A stretch of DNA of 64,000 nucleotides from Vitis vinifera (GCF_030704535.1 NC_081821.1:8323001-8387000), one strand, 5' to 3'. Positions 9,450 to 24,190 are shown, numbered from the stretch's first letter. The notes: generated by a model not told the origin, from the sequence alone. Numbers and translations are program-made.

Positions 9450-11831
9450 AGTAAAATTAGGGCAAGATACATGAAATTCCAGCCTAAATTTTGTGCTTTT
9501 GTTTTTTCAATGATCCTTATATTATATTTTTAAAAAAATCACCCATTTACCCCCTGAGTGTTGCACTATGGGACAAATATTTTTTCAATGAACAAATTGA
9601 AATTTGTATTATTCTATAGAAATGTAAGTACAATCTTTATGTTATTCTCTTATTCTTCTATCATAATTGTTAATTAAGGACTTGAAAAACCTTAATCTCA
9701 AATGAAGAGTTGTTCAAGATTTGATGTCTCAAACTAGAGCTTAATTTAATCTTTGATATAAGCTTTAACTTGATTTAGGCTTTAACATGACTTGATTCTT
9801 AGTGTGTATTAAGCCTTAACTTTTGTCTTTAAATAACATGCTTTGGCATGTATTAGGCATTGGTGATCTTAAGCTTTGACCTGTTTGCACCTTGGTATAG
9901 CTCGAGTTTTTAACTTGATTTGGGTCTTAATAAACTTATGTTATGACTTGATTTAAACCTTAGCCTAACTCCAACTTTGGTAGTATTTGAGCTTTGACTT
10001 GGCTCAACCTTGGCATGGTTTAGGCCTGGCTCTACTTAAGTTTTGTTAACCAAGATCATAAATGGTTAAACTTCGATTCGACTTAAGTTAGGTCTTGACT
10101 TGACTTGGTCCTTGAATTGAGTTAAGAACCAACTTAAATAGCATTGACGAAGGATGTAAATGCTTGATTTTTATTAAAATCTTAAGATCTTCAATATCAT
10201 TCTTTAAATTTTTAAATTTTTATAAATAATTATTATTATTGTGATGATTATTTTCATTATAATTATCTAAAATTAAAATTTTAATTATCAAATGTAATTA
10301 ATTTATTTTTATTTCATTGAAAGACCAGTATTGCTTTATGTGGGCATGATGTGATATGCGTCGTTATTTTATTTGAAGTATGAATCATATATATGTATAG
10401 TAAAATATGATGTCATAAAGTATCTTGCTATTAACACATGAGAATTGATGAGTCAATAAAATCTAGCCCCCTACGAACCTTTCTTCAAAAACATATTGAC
10501 GTACACAATTGAGTATGTCAAGCAATGAACAATTTTTTGTTTTCTTACCAAGATTGCCTTCTTAGTTTGTCAATGCAACAATTTTTTTCTATCATTTACA
10601 ATTTAAGCTCTTGTAGCCCAAAAGTGATATAGAGTTTAAGCTCATGCTTCAAGGAGCACCCCATGTGTTCAGTTTGGTCCAATAAGCATGTTCTTATAAC
10701 AGAGTTTAATCAAACGCTATGGATAACTTATTTTCAAGTTGACTTGTTTTCATTATTAACCTTGAAGGTGAATGGTTGATAATCAAGGGTTAGCTATCAT
10801 TTGTTATTAAGACTCGTTGAACCCATGCGTCCTTTAAAGTTGTTTGCCACATGTCATCATGTGCAATATTTACCCTTATTGAACCTACCAATGTCAATTC
10901 TTGCTTACTAGAAAAAGGAAACTTTTTTCTGTTCTTGGGAACAACACCGAACGCAGGGGTTTGAAAATAATTGACCCCATGCAGGCAATTCAAATGTTCT
11001 TGACTTGATTACTTACAAGATGTGGTGATGTTGTCAATCCATTCCTCGTATACAAATTTTGACAGCAGAGCTTTAAGATAAATTTTCTTCTATTGATATC
11101 GGTGATCACTGGGGATACAACTGTCACTTTCAAGAATGATCTAGTAATCGCAGCCACTGGGGACATTTTTATCGTTTAGGATAAAGTTCAGAAAATAAAT
11201 ATTTACACAAAGGAAAAAAAAAAAAAAAAAAAGTGAAATCCAACCATCTAGTACTCCATAAGTAGTTATCCAACCTTGAGCTATGAAAATTGCAGGAAAA
11301 TTAACAGTTTTAAGCTATGAATCCAGTAGAAGGGAAGGGGAGGGGAGGGGGTGGGGGTTGAAGACATCAACCCGGCCCCATGAAGCCATAATAACTGCTT
11401 GTCAAAGAATCTAATTTGAAGTCAGAGGAAGGAGAATAAATATTTTATATGGATAGACATTTGGGGATATTGGCCAACTAACAGTGAAGACTTGAGAAAA
11501 ACCAGGCTGCACTTGTATTCTCCCCATTTCCTGTAAAAAAAAATGACTGGGCCAGCCAAAGTTTCTATTTTAACTTTCACAGAGATATACAAAGACCAAT
11601 TTATATTTCTCAAGAATGACATCATGGGCCTAGTAAGATTGAAAAGATCAAAGAGCCTCCACTGCTTTTAAGGAGACAGATCTAGCATCCATTCTTCTCC
11701 CGCATTCCCATTCCTAAGGTTGTGGCAGAGCAAGTGCCAGCATATAAATAGGAAGAAAGTAAACCAGAGAAGCAGGAGGGATATATGTCGAGAAAATTGA
11801 CCATGAGGGAGAAAAATCAATTAATTAATGA
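9450..11831. other. Intergenic DNA with simple-motif-rich stretch
   Basis: From about 9680 to 10130 the sequence is built of loosely repeated words such as CTTGACTTGG, TTTAACTTGATTTAGG and AGCTTTGACTTG, a degenerate low-complexity stretch. 11220-11234 is a poly-A run and 11330-11360 is G-rich. 11640-11831 would hold the 3' UTR of the gene to the right (minus strand). No coding region supported. Confidence 0.5.
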
Positions 11832-14800
11832 TCAAAGTGAAAGACATTGTACCCTGTCAGGGAGATTCCTAGGCATTGGGAGTGCGGTGACATATCTCTG
11901 AGGGCAGGTTTTCTGAGCATTTGCAGTTGCATCAGAGGAGGACGAGGTCTCAGGCCCGTCAGCTTGCCCCCGGCTATGGAACTTAGCAAAACGGTTGATG
12001 ACAGAAAACTTCTCTAGATCTTGGCAATCCACTCTCAAGTCCAAGACTGAGGCTCTATTGTCCAATCTGCATCATTACATGAAAGAATAATGAGAGAGAG
12101 GGAGACGTTACAATCTATCATATATGAAGCTCAGGAAGAGAAAAACCAAACCCACCCCATAGTGCACCACCTGGGCACCCAAAACAGAACAACCAAAACA
12201 AAAACAGCAACAAACAAACAAACAGAGAAACAAAAAAAAAATCCCAACATGCATTAATTGCACTACAACAAGAACTCGGCAGTAGTTTGCATCTCCTCAA
12301 CCATACTAAAGAAACTAGACAAGTCCAATTGTTTCACTTAAGAATTTGAACATGTAAAGAGAGTATTACAATATTTTTCTTGAAGGCAATCAGCTTCTAC
12401 AACCATCTTCCCTAGCCCTCCTAATCACCCATATCTCATGGTCCCATCTTTGCCGAGTTACAATTCTGGAGAGCTGAGAGAACTCCACTTGGTTCCTTAC
12501 ACCTTTAAGCTTAAAAACAAGTGTTGACTCCATTATATTAATTTTTCACATAAGGGAACGATGCCTCCCTATGTCAACTAACCATTTTTGGTAAAAATTA
12601 GTCACATTTTACAAATTTTATCCCAGGAGCCAAGAGAAACAAGAATTGGAAATTCTTACCTACTCAAGGAGAGAATTAGATCTGGCATTTCATGGGAATT
12701 GACATGCAGGAATTGTGATTCCTGGGATCTGGTAAAACTAATTTCCCCAGTTTGAATCCCCAAGCATCGAGAAGACAAAGATACGCAATAATAAGAACCA
12801 TAAAATATACCTGTTTTCTTATTACATAATTTTCCTTCAGCAGTATAGCGTGCAAGAAGCATCCCTAAGCTTTACAGCCTTTACTCACCAAAATATAAAT
12901 TCTGTAGGCAATAACCCTCAATCTCTCTACTCATGAAGCACCAAAGAAAAATGCCATGTAGGACTATAGAGGAAAAAGACAATGCTCATCAAACAAAGCC
13001 TTAACCTTAATCCTAACCACACTTTGGGTAGCCAAAAATATCCTTGCCATTATGCTTTAACTAAAGAGCCATATACTTCTTAGAAAATATATTAAATTCC
13101 ACTGCACCTCAATGACTTCTGAAAAGACTTAAAGGAATATGACTGAAATACCTAGAAATATTATACAGTGTCAAATAAGAGCTGACACAGGTGCCAGTTT
13201 GATAAAGGTTGGATACACTGTGGCATTACTGGAGACAGATGGGATATGTATTCATTCTCAAAAACAAAACAAAAGTGACAGAAGTAAGAAACCAAGAGTT
13301 ACCTGAACAAATCATTTTCCAGCTTTCTTGCTCTACTAATGAAGTCTTCCATTACTTTTGTGAAGTACTGATCACCAATTTTCTCAGATGTCTTGTGCTT
13401 CTCAGCCAGGCTAAAAAAGCATTTTTTTATAGAACTCATTACTATCAAACATAATAAATTGCTTGGACTAAAAATAGATTAGATGTATCCAGGATGAGCA
13501 CAGTAAACAATTACAAGTTCAGGAGAAATTCTTACAGGTTTCCACTCTCCAGAGACATAGACGAATCACTTCCTGAGACAGACAGAAAGCTGCACACATC
13601 CCCTAATGTTAATCTAGCAACAGAGTAGACCACACTCTCACAATTTGAACTGGCATCCACTGAGAGAATTGCAGCTGGAGGAGGGCGAAGCAATTGCTGC
13701 ATAAGCTGTGTTGTCAAAATAAGCCTTCTCTTCGGTCTAAGAAATGGAAAACCATCTTCAAAAATTTCAGCTTCATCTTCCACCTGTCATCACACGCAAG
13801 CTAAAATAATAACTAGGGGAGAACTTTGAGAAATCTAAAGGAAAAACATTAAAAAAGACTACAGTGGGTCAAACCAGCTCAACTATAAACATACCCTATC
13901 AATCAATCGATTTGTTGCTTGAGCCCAGTCTAGTTCTGCCATGCTGAAAATAATAGAACATTGCACAAATTAAAAAAACAGTAAACTTGGCTTAAAAAAA
14001 TACAATGCAAAATAAATCAAGAAATTTGGTTGGTTAATACAATGATAGTCAAAGAAAAAGAGACCACCATGTGCATTCGCAAAATAACAATAGCAAACCA
14101 ACTATGATTTACAATCTAAGTTGGAAAAGAACATGAACAAAAGAAAAAAACAAAAAAAAAAAACAAAAAAAAAAAAACAAATCTGCGCTAGAAAAAGAGT
14201 AGAGATAAAACATTTAAGAATATTGCAGTCTGTGAAAACTACCTGTTCCTCTGAAGCCTACGGAACTGAGTCACCTCTTTATGCCATGGCAGAAGCTCAC
14301 ATGTAGCACTCTTACGCTTCTTTGGCCTCACAACCACCAAACTTTGATCAGTGACATTTGGAGGCAATGAAAGAGGGGCAGAGAGATGATCACTTGCCAT
14401 TGAGATGGGGGTAGAACTATGCTGGACATTAGCAACCTGACTGGTATCAAAAGCACCATTTACTTGGTCCATTGAATTCCGTGTGTGCAAACTATCAGAA
14501 GATTTACCAACAAAAAATGGCTGCTCCACAGTCCTCATAGTGGTGGTTTTATGCGCATCATACATAGGGAACATCTGCCCATTTTTAAAGGTCCCATATT
14601 GATCAAACCAGGAAGGTGCCATCTGGGGACTAATCTGAGAATGCTCGGCTCTAGAAGAAACTGAATTATTACCACTGGAGTAATTTTGAGAATCATTTCG
14701 TCCAAACACAAGCATATCCTGGGAAGGTATGCTTCCAGGCAAAACTTGAGAAGATGCATTTCTATTTCGATTATCCATTTGCTCTGATGAAAAACTTAGT

Positions 14801-17800
14801 ATCTTAGGATCTTCAGATGGAACTGAGGTATGATTAACTGATGCATCCCTGGCCACTGTATTGTAGCCATATGCCAACTGTTGTCCTGCCTTAGGAGCTC
14901 CCTGAGAGTCCAGACTGCAATCCAGTCCTTTAAATCTCTTCAAGCCCCTATTACCAGGATCAATCTCAGTACCCTTCATGGCATGCATCTGATGCAACAA
15001 TGAGAAATTCTGATTCAAACTATTATTTGGTTTCAAAGAACGGCCAAAAGCTTCAATATCTCTTTGGGTGGCAGCAGGGTTTGAAGGAGATGCAGCAGAA
15101 AGATGATTACCAACAGATTCTTTTCCTTGTGAACCATGCATTGGCTTTTGGACTGGGTCAATGTTCTCAGACGACACTTGCTTCCAGGGGCTGTCTTTCA
15201 CTGGCTGCTCTTCCACAGAACCAAAGGCTTGATCTTTCAAAGAATATACTCCAAACTCAGATGGGCCACTCCCTCCTTTGTGGGCATCTTGATCATCCAG
15301 CTTCTGTGATGTGGAGGAAGTTGTTTCTGAATTACTGGTTGATTTAAAATGGGATTTAAATACATTGGAAGGGGCCTTGTGAGCTTCAACACCTGGTAAA
15401 CATTGTTGAGTTGAAACATTGGTCCATACATTAGGTACCTTTGAAAAACCATCCTGATGGGATGTGCCAGATGAAAAAGAAGGCCGTGAAACAGGCACAG
15501 CCTCCAACACAGGGGTCTGTTGGGTGGAACCTCTCACATGCAATTGGTTGCTACTACTCAGGCGGGACATGTCTGACATGGAAGCAATGTTGTTATATGG
15601 TGCATTGGCAGCTAAATCAGATAATGGTGCAGTTGCAGATTGACTAGTTGGAATTCTATCATAAGAGTCATCAACCTTTCTAGAACAGGCAGCAAACCTA
15701 TCAAAAGATGCATTGACAGATTGATCAGATGTAACTTGCCCACTTGCAACAGTCATATGCTGATTCTGAAGCGGACTCCTAGAATAAGGGAAGCCAGGTG
15801 TAAAAGCAGTAGAAAAGCTTCCTCCAATGTTAGGCTGTGGGGCTTCCTTTCCAGTTTGTCCTTGAGTAACAGATCTATTATTTCTCAACTCTCCCTGAGA
15901 TGCTTCACGGGAAGGAGGCAAAGACTGAACAGAAGCAGTGGATGCCAACCATGCACGACTCTTATCTCCTATCTCAGGAGAGGTATGTGAGTTGAGCAAA
16001 TTAACTGTCTGTGAGGAGCTCTGAGAAACCAAGGAACGGTTTGGAACAGGCAATCGCTGAGAAGGAGGGGCCAGTTGCAAACCAAAACCCTGAGAAGCAG
16101 AGGACTGATTTCGCTGAAGGTGACCTACAGACCCATCAGAAGTTTCTGGTTCTGGCATCTCAGATAGTGAATTCCGCTCTGAAGAACTGAACTGAGCTGC
16201 TGTGCCTCGATCCCTTGATTGATCCACCTTGTGAAGAAGTTCAAGCATATTTTGACTGCAATTAAAGAAACGGTCAAGGCTACAACTCAACTCAACTCAA
16301 CTCATGCAGGTGATCATATAAAAAGAACCAATTGGAGAGGAAAATAAAAATTCAACTCTATAAAGAAGTTAGACACTAGACTTAGTAATAGTCAGCTTTG
16401 AAATTAATAAAAAAAAAAATGAGTCAGACAATCAAAATATCTCAAATTTATACACAACAAAAGAATTATATTAGACATTCACAAAGAGCATAATTAAGCA
16501 GTAGTAGAACTACCATAATTAGATGGGAACAGCAAAGGATATCCAACAAAATAAGCCAAGCAAAAAGGGGGGAAAATAAGGTTGGCAACAAAAGGTCTAA
16601 TAATCAACTACCTTGATTGAGCAGTCTTGTTTTGGATATAGATACCAACTGATCTGTCAGGAGGAGCAGACATATTAGGCATAGAACCAGGAAATATGCC
16701 TCTAGAAGGTACCTCATCTACTCCTCTTGTGTCTCCCTGAAATTCAGGCGATGGACCCTGTTAATAGAAGAACATCAATATTTTCTGAGTTTAATACAAC
16801 TTGAAAAGATAATAACACCAGCAACTTTCATCTAATATAGCAAATCTTAGCAATCACCTTTTCCATTTCATTCGAATCTTTAGGAACATGACCAGAAAAT
16901 TTAGATGGTCCAGAAAATCCTTGTTCATGACTTTTTAATCCCCGGGAAACCTGCTGAGACATGGCCTGTGCGTGTGAAACATGTTTTGCTTCATAAGACG
17001 GTTCTATATCCACTTCCAAATTTCCCATTGGATGATACTGAAATCGGCGAGACCCCAAGGTTTTTCTACCAACCTGACCGGACAACTTTTGTTTGGCGCC
17101 TGGCAAAGAACGTGAGTCACTTGCATCTAACCAAACATTTTCTCTCAAACCACCAGAGGAAGCACGATGGGATAAGTTAGAGCGATAGCCATCACTGGAG
17201 TTCTCTTTTTTATCACAGTTCTCCATCTCATGCATTTCAACTGCTCCCTTGGTAAAGCTATTCACTGATGACTCCAAAACCTGAGGGCCCTTATTTAGAT
17301 GATGCTGGTGTTTCCCCAAGCCTTCATTTCCTTTAGAGTTCACAGGAGAAGCAACATTTTTCCAATAATCATGTTGACTATTTGGAAGCTGTTGGCTAGT
17401 TTCCTGGCTGGTCTTTCCAGAACTAAAATTTGGTATTGCAGCAACATTATTACGATTGGAATCTTCTCTACTGACCTGTGAACTTCCAGTGCCACACTTT
17501 ACATGGTCCAATTCAACTGTTGAATCAGGAAGGGAATCAGCTTTCCATGTACCAGAACCATGCATGGCTCTGTTAAGATCATTACTCTGAGAATGGTGCA
17601 ATAAGTTTTCATTTTCATGAGCTCTCATTGTAGCATCCCCACCAGGTGCTCCAGACTCAATAAAATTCCAACCATTTGGTTTATTGCTGGGTTGGCCACC
17701 AGTGCTGTAAGAGGATATGCTCTGTCGATGGACCCAAGGTCCTGAAATGCTCTTCAAGTTTGGACCTGCATCAGAAGAACGGGTGGCACTTCCATAATTT

Positions 17801-19892
17801 TGATTCCCTTCACCAACTGTCTTTTGTGGAGGGTTGCGATCTAGCCACTTGCTTCCTTCTTCAGAAGAATGCTGTATGGATCTGTGAGAAGAATTCATCT
17901 GCAACCTCTCACTCTCTTCATTTGAAAATTTGAGTCCAGATTGCTGAAATCCAGGGAAGCTACTATAATTAGTAGTCATATTGACATCATTAGGTAAACT
18001 AAAAGGTTTAGAACTTAATGAAGAGGCAACCTGCAAGTTATCGGCCCAAACTGTTTGCTTTTTGCCTCCATCACTGTATGTCGCTGGCTGAGGGTTCCCA
18101 GTTGGAGGTTCAATGCTCTGAAAAATCGGCCCACTCCACTCTTCCGGTAGCCCTATATCATTACTAGAAGTTTCTGCTACAGCGGACTGCATAAGAGCAC
18201 TCCAACTTCCACTCTGCATGGAAGGAAATGCTCCTCCAATGTCTGTACCATCCAGCTGATTATGGCCTCCTGTACCCATATTGGAGCCCTTGCCAAAGAC
18301 ATCCCAAATACTGTCATCAGTACCATACAAAAACTTTTCTTCAGTTGGATCAAGGCCAGCTGAACTCTGAGCACGAGCAACCGGCATCACTGTTTTCTCT
18401 TGTAATGTTTCGGATGAACCAGCAAGATTTTGCCTTCCATGAAATTCCTGCAAAGGTGCATTTCTTTGCTGGGAGTTCAATTGCTGCAAATTTTCCAAAA
18501 CAACACCACCACTTAAATTTTGACCAGGAGCCTGCCCAAACAATTTTTTCACTGGAAAACCCTGCTTAGAAACCAAATTACCATCCTGCATGCTAGGTTG
18601 ATCTTGGAATGCAGTATATTGATTGCTTGGAAATGAATTACTGCCAGATGGAGTCTGCTGCATTGCTGCCCTATCCACTTGCATATGAGAATATTGGCTC
18701 GAAGTACCTCTTGTGTTAGAAACAGGAACCCCATACAAAGACTGATCACCCTGTTGAGGAGCCAAACCCATCATGCGGAGTGCCTGACCTTGATCAGGGG
18801 AAAACATGAGTCCATTAGAGGATCCCTGGATTACAGGTGATGCACCACGCTGGATCCAGTTTGTGTTTCCTGACATAAACTCAGGGTGCCATGAATAATT
18901 AGATGCATCATGGATGGGAGCTCCATTAATCATGGCAGGTGAATGGTTCCCAGGAGCCTGGTTAGAAAAGGAGGGAATTTGATTTATGGAATTGTGTTGC
19001 CTTGTTTCTTGTTGCTGAATTTGTTGCTGTCTCTGAAGTTCTTGCATTTGTTTCAGCATCACTTGTTGCTGGAGAATCTGCATGTCATTAAACCCAGATT
19101 GCTGCCTTGCCAAAGATTGCAGCATGCCTGATTGCTGGCCACCCATCTGTGGCTGACCACCAAGAAAATCAAAATTAACAGGAGATTCGGTAGTTTCCAT
19201 CATTACTGAATTTTTCCTATGATGTTCAGGACCATTCCCTCGCTGTGATTCAAAACTAGATAAGCCTCTCGATGTTAGACTATGCCGATCAGATTCTGTA
19301 TCCACTCCCAAAAGGTTTGCTTCATTCTGCCTTGTCTGAAAACCAGTATGACCATGCATATAGCCATTCAGATTCAGCTGTTGATTCTGAGACTGATTTT
19401 TGACAATGTCAGGCCTCAGAGTTGATTGTGTAAAGTTCAAGCCATGTGGGACTCGAGAAGACTGACTGCCATGTCCTCTCTCAGAATCTGCTGTTGCCAA
19501 AAGTAAAAAGGAAGCAATTCTTAAAATGCAGCTTCAGAGAATCAGAATTCAAAAAACACTGCAAATATACATTGCAAAACCATGAGACCTTTAGTCTCAA
19601 TAATGAGGAAAGCAAAATAGCTCATTTGCAACGGGATGCTTTATGGAAATATTACAAACCATTAGAAACCGACCAATTAAGACATCCAATGATTGATACC
19701 TGGTTGTTGTACACTGTAATTCTTGGGATTGGAAGTTGGAAGTGTACCAATCTGTCTCTGGTTTCCCACCCAAAGATTGTTATTTAGACCCGGCCAATTC
19801 CCGTCTACAGCCTGTGAATGATGCTGGCCCTGAGACAAGTTGTCTTGCCCAAAAAAATTGTGGACCCTATCTCCAACTTCGTTGCCAGGCAT
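11832..19892 (-). CDS. Large Ser/Gln-rich nuclear-type protein, dentin sialophosphoprotein-like plant family
   Basis: Eight coding exons join in frame with GT-AG introns: 19892-19700, 19490-16858, 16757-16612, 16255-14243, 13943-13895, 13783-13536, 13410-13303, 12066-11832 (TGA stop at the end), 5625 nt or 1874 residues. Phases agree at every junction. The N-terminus (MPGNEVGDRVHNFFGQDNLS) and overall layout resemble Arabidopsis proteins annotated as dentin sialophosphoprotein-related (At5g07980 type); the name reflects composition only. Residues about 200-230 are a glutamine-rich coiled-coil-like stretch; 230-1600 is low-complexity Ser/Asn/Gln-rich. The C-terminal 250 residues are more ordered and conserved-looking: PKKRKSATCELLPWHKEV, an acidic helix (VEDEAEIFEDGFPFLRPKRR), and an AEKHKTSEKIGDQYF...FISRARKLENDLF helix. 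PKKRK is a good nuclear localisation signal, so a nuclear role is inferred. Molecular function unknown. An upstream 5' leader exon is described separately. Confidence 0.85.
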
Positions 19893-21008
19893 AGATAATC
19901 TAGCCCGCAGATTTCCAGCAGCTAGGACTTTGTGAAGAAAAAAAGACTACCTAAAACAGAGATAATAAAATTCAAAAACTTCCACGTTTTCCAGTTCCAT
20001 CAGGGACAACTTATGTGAAGTTCAACTAGCATGTGATTTTAATATAAATACAATCATGTTCTAAGGCACACCTCTTTTCTGTACATTTAAGTGTCAGTCC
20101 AACTTCCATATTGCCAGCCCTCAAAATAAATCATCCTGAATGTAATCAGTTCACTGTATCAATAAAAACTAGATAGGGTGATAAACAATGTCTATACGGT
20201 AACCAATATATTTATAAACAAAAAGTCATATCAAGCCACTGGAGTGCAGTGATATTTTATTCTACCTTCATTGAAAAATTGGACTGACATGAAAAGGGAG
20301 AAAAATTTGCCACTTTTATGCTCATTTTTATTTTTGCTTTTTTTTTTTCAACCAGTAAATCCTTCATACAAAACTTTTGAGTTCACAATATGACCTCATC
20401 AATATTTTTGGAATAGATGCTAAAGGGAGCGCCTAGGCACCTGAAAGTCTTTTAGATCTGGATGATAGGGTAAACCAACACCCCCCTCGACAATCCACCA
20501 ACCCCTTTTTCTTTTCCCACCAAAAAATGTGCACGTGCCTTTTTCCCCTCGCTTTTGGCAAGGCTTCCTTTGATAAATAATACCCTGGTCTCTAATTCCT
20601 GGCTAACACTATTGGATCAGTAAAATAGAAACACCGGAAGTTACAAATCTCATTATATAGCTTTAGCACAAATCTGGAAGGCTGGGACTGCAACTTAAAT
20701 TGTTGCCTTGGGCAATCTTTTATGCAAGTGATCTTGTGGCTCTATAAGTACAGCAGGCTTGACAGGGTAAAATGATTTTTTTTAGCATGCTTTCCATTTT
20801 TCCAAACCCAACTTTATCATCTTCCAATATGTCATAATATCATCAGCTTACATGCATTCAGTCTCCACCTCATTTTTGTTTTCCTTTGATAGGTAATTTT
20901 TTCTTCTCTTTTGGTGGGATTCATGCTGAAACTCAAATTTGGAACATCCCACATCCCCACTTCAACACCTTGCCACTTAAAGTCTCAAGGGCTTCACTAC
21001 TCCTCTTC

Positions 21009-21273
21009 AATGTTTTCATAACTGAACCAATCATTGAACCGTAAAGTTACCAAGTCATGATTCACTAGTCAAACCAGTGGTTCAACCATGGTCAAATCAA
21101 ATGTCAACATAACATCATAAATATATAACTTATATATTGTTAATATTAGTTTAAAATTTTAAATATATATAGCTAAAAAGTAAAGATACTTCATTTTCTG
21201 TTTTTAATATCAATGGATTAAATTATAATAAAGATAAAATATAATGCATTAATATTCTGAATTTATTTTATTT

Positions 21274-21326
<53 letters not shown>

Positions 21327-21923
21327 TATAACATTTTAAAGTTAAGAAAATATCAATGATTTGAAAACTGGACCAACCGATGGGACCGGTTCAACTGCCA
21401 ATTGGTCCTTTTTCAGGTTTAGTCTCCATATTGGACTGCTTTTCTCATCAAATCGATGAACTGGTGACCTGGCCAGTTGAACTGGCTGACCTTATGATCC
21501 AGACAGTTTTAACAAAACCAGCAGGATCATATTTTTGGCCCAAAATGTTGTTGGGCTGAAGGCTAAGTTTCTTCGCTAGCCCAGGGGTAACAGCTTGATC
21601 CACTGTTAGGAGAGGCAAGGAATTTAAACATGTAATTACATTCATCACTTTCTGATGTGGGATCCCTATTGTGGGCTGAAACAATTAGCATTGCATGGAA
21701 AGGAATTGAACTGTGGGGCTTCAATATAGAATCAAAGGAATGACAAAGTAGACCACCTGATCTTTTGTTAATTTATTTTACAGCCAAATAATATATAAAT
21801 TATACGTTTATGAAGTCATGCTGACATCATAATTTGACCACAGTTGACCCACACATCAGATCAATAAATCGTGACCCGATAACTTTTCTCATTTAATAAC
21901 TGGTCCAATTCTGAAAACATTAG
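21009..21923. mobile_element. DNA transposon relic with long terminal inverted repeats
   Basis: The left end AATGTTTTCATAACTGAACC and following 130 bases match, in reverse complement, the right end (AATGTTTTCAGAATTGGACC read leftward from about 21923). Shared blocks inside include AAAGTTACC/AAAGTTATC, ATGATTCACTAGTC-like and ATGGTCAAAT. About 910 bp, no coding capacity. The interior carries ACCGGTTCAACTG-type words found in a common plant MITE type, and a TA microsatellite. Target duplications not clear, so superfamily undecided. Confidence 0.6.
21279..21324. repeat. (TA)n microsatellite
   Basis: About 23 perfect TA units inside the TIR element. Confidence 0.95.
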
Positions 21924-23929
21924 AAAACATATCTAAAAATGAAATAAAATTGTATTATTTAACCTCAACTCCATTTCAACAATCATATATTTTGCTATTC
22001 TACTATCTTAAAAATTACTAAATTTTTTTTATTTATATTATCTTTACATATATCATCTAACAACAACACGAGTATTTTAATCTTCAAAAGGTCTATATTG
22101 GTTATGACCATCTTTTTTATCAAAAAGGCAATGTTGATGCTGGCTGTTAAGGAAAATTTTTTGCAAAAGGGCTTCAGTTTAAGCACGGCCTCAAGCATGC
22201 ATTCCTTAAAATTGGAGGGGATCTGGCTTTGGAAGAAAAACCTGATCAGGTCAGCCAGCCCCCAGCTGGTTCAGCATTGTTTTAATCCAAAACCAGGGTG
22301 ATTAGGCAGACCAAATAGAAAGGACCACCCACAGATGATCGGACCAATTTGGCCGGCCAGTTTGATCTGGTTTTTAAAGCATTGCTTCTCTTTACATAAC
22401 ATACTTATCAAACTCCCAGGACCCAAGAGTGTCTGAGATGCTGCTCCACAAGTGCATGTCCACCCATAAGACAGACAAACTTTTAAGCAAGCCAAAAACC
22501 ATCTTAACCAATTTCACAAATTAAGTCATTTTATCTTCCTCTATATATGACATCCCTATGAAACTTATGACATCTTTCCAAGACCATCATCCAAATCCTA
22601 TTATGGTAGCAACTTCAAACAAAGGATAAGAAATATTAACAGTGATTTTATCCTTTTCCCTTCAAAACCGACCTGCCTAGGTTTAAGAAGGAGAAATATT
22701 GAAGGAATCACCTCTCTCAACATGGCAAAACAACTTGGCTCTTTTCCAAGCCTCAAATTCCACTTACAAAAAGGACCCTTTCACATTACCAAGAATGACA
22801 AAGCTCTAACCTCACTCTTTCTTTTTTTTTTTCCCTTTTCTTCTGGGAATTTTTTATTCCAACATCTAAAGCCACTCAATGTCATGACAAAATAATCTTT
22901 TCAGCTTTATAAACAAATGAATAAAGATAATTATTGGAAGCTAAAGAAGGGAACACACAAGATGCATATAGAGATAGGTGGCCAAGAATTTGTACTAGGG
23001 GCAAGTTTCTAACCACTAAAACAAAAAAAAAAAAACACCAATGCCCCATTTGGTTGGCCATAATGGGGGATTGGAATCCCTATATTTTTCCAATTCCTCC
23101 CCTTGGAGAATGGGAATGAGTTTTTCAAATTTCATTCCTATGAATAGGTCAATAATCAAAGAGTACGAGTAACTTCTTATTTTCATTTTAATGTTTTGCA
23201 ATGTGGCATAAATGAAATTAAAAATAAAGATAATTCTAATAGTAACATTTTTTTCATATTTACCTCACTTTTCCAACCAAATAGAAAATCTTCATTTCTT
23301 ATCAACAAAAAAAGGTATTAAAAATATTTCTCTCTTTCTTTTCTTCTTTTTCTAGGCAAATAAACAAAAATTTGCACTTTTCCATTAAACAAGGAATGCA
23401 AAACATGAATTCAAAAATAAAAATATTTTTAATCCTTTCCTCCACTTTCTTGAAACTTACCTGGAAAAAAAAAAAAAAAAAACTATGGGCCTGTTCAGTA
23501 ATTGTTCTTAAAATCAGTTTTCTATTCCTTAATACAAAAAGCATTTTCTAACTTAAAAAATACATTTAGCAAACTTTTGATCAAATTTTTTTCTAAAAAC
23601 AAGTAATTTTTAGAACAAATTTGAGGTGCTTTCATTTATTTTTACAGGGTGTCTAAGCAACAATTGAAAAGATGAAGAATACTTTGCAAACTTTTGTGTC
23701 ATGCATAATTGTATAATGCCTTCATGAAGAATAAGTCGAAAATACTGTTTTTCATATTTCAATTCCCAAACAGAATTGAAACAATTGAAAATTGTTTTTA
23801 AGAATGGTTCTCAAGAACTATTTTTTAGAATTGTTTTCGAAAACATATTCCATCAACCTTATATTTTTTCATGCCCAACTTTACTTGAAACATGACTAGA
23901 TACAAACTACCCAATTTATTAGCAACAAA

Positions 23930-24190
23930 AATAATTTTTTGATGGGAAACCACGCGTGAATATATTGATAGAAAAAGAAGTACAAAAGGAGGATGAGGAA
24001 TCCGCCCGCCAAAAGTAAAACTAAACAACACGAAAAAATAACAATACACTAGGCCGTCCCATTGGAACTATTGGATCTACACACTGCTAGCCAATCAAGT
24101 TGTACTACGTTAAGGGGGATGCCCTTAAAACCCGCTGAACAAAAAGCCCAAAAGGACGCAAGGAAATGAATGGAATCCCAAAAATGAAAT
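23930..24190 (-). mobile_element. LINE 3'-end relic, antisense
   Basis: Starts with a T run, then GATGGGAAACCACGCGTGAATATATTGATAGAAAAAGAAGTACAAAA-type sequence (broken up here), the usual reverse complement of plant L1-type LINE 3' ends, which carry a short A/T-rich tail. No open frame. It sits between two regions rich in GGAATGAGAATGG words (23040-23130 and 24410-24560) that may be ends of another element. Confidence 0.4.

Noticed and set aside
12656-12862. Possible extra exon of the DSPP-like gene in intron 7
   Set aside because: Exons 7 and 8 already join in the right phase (2+1) and the candidate lacks a matching acceptor/phase.
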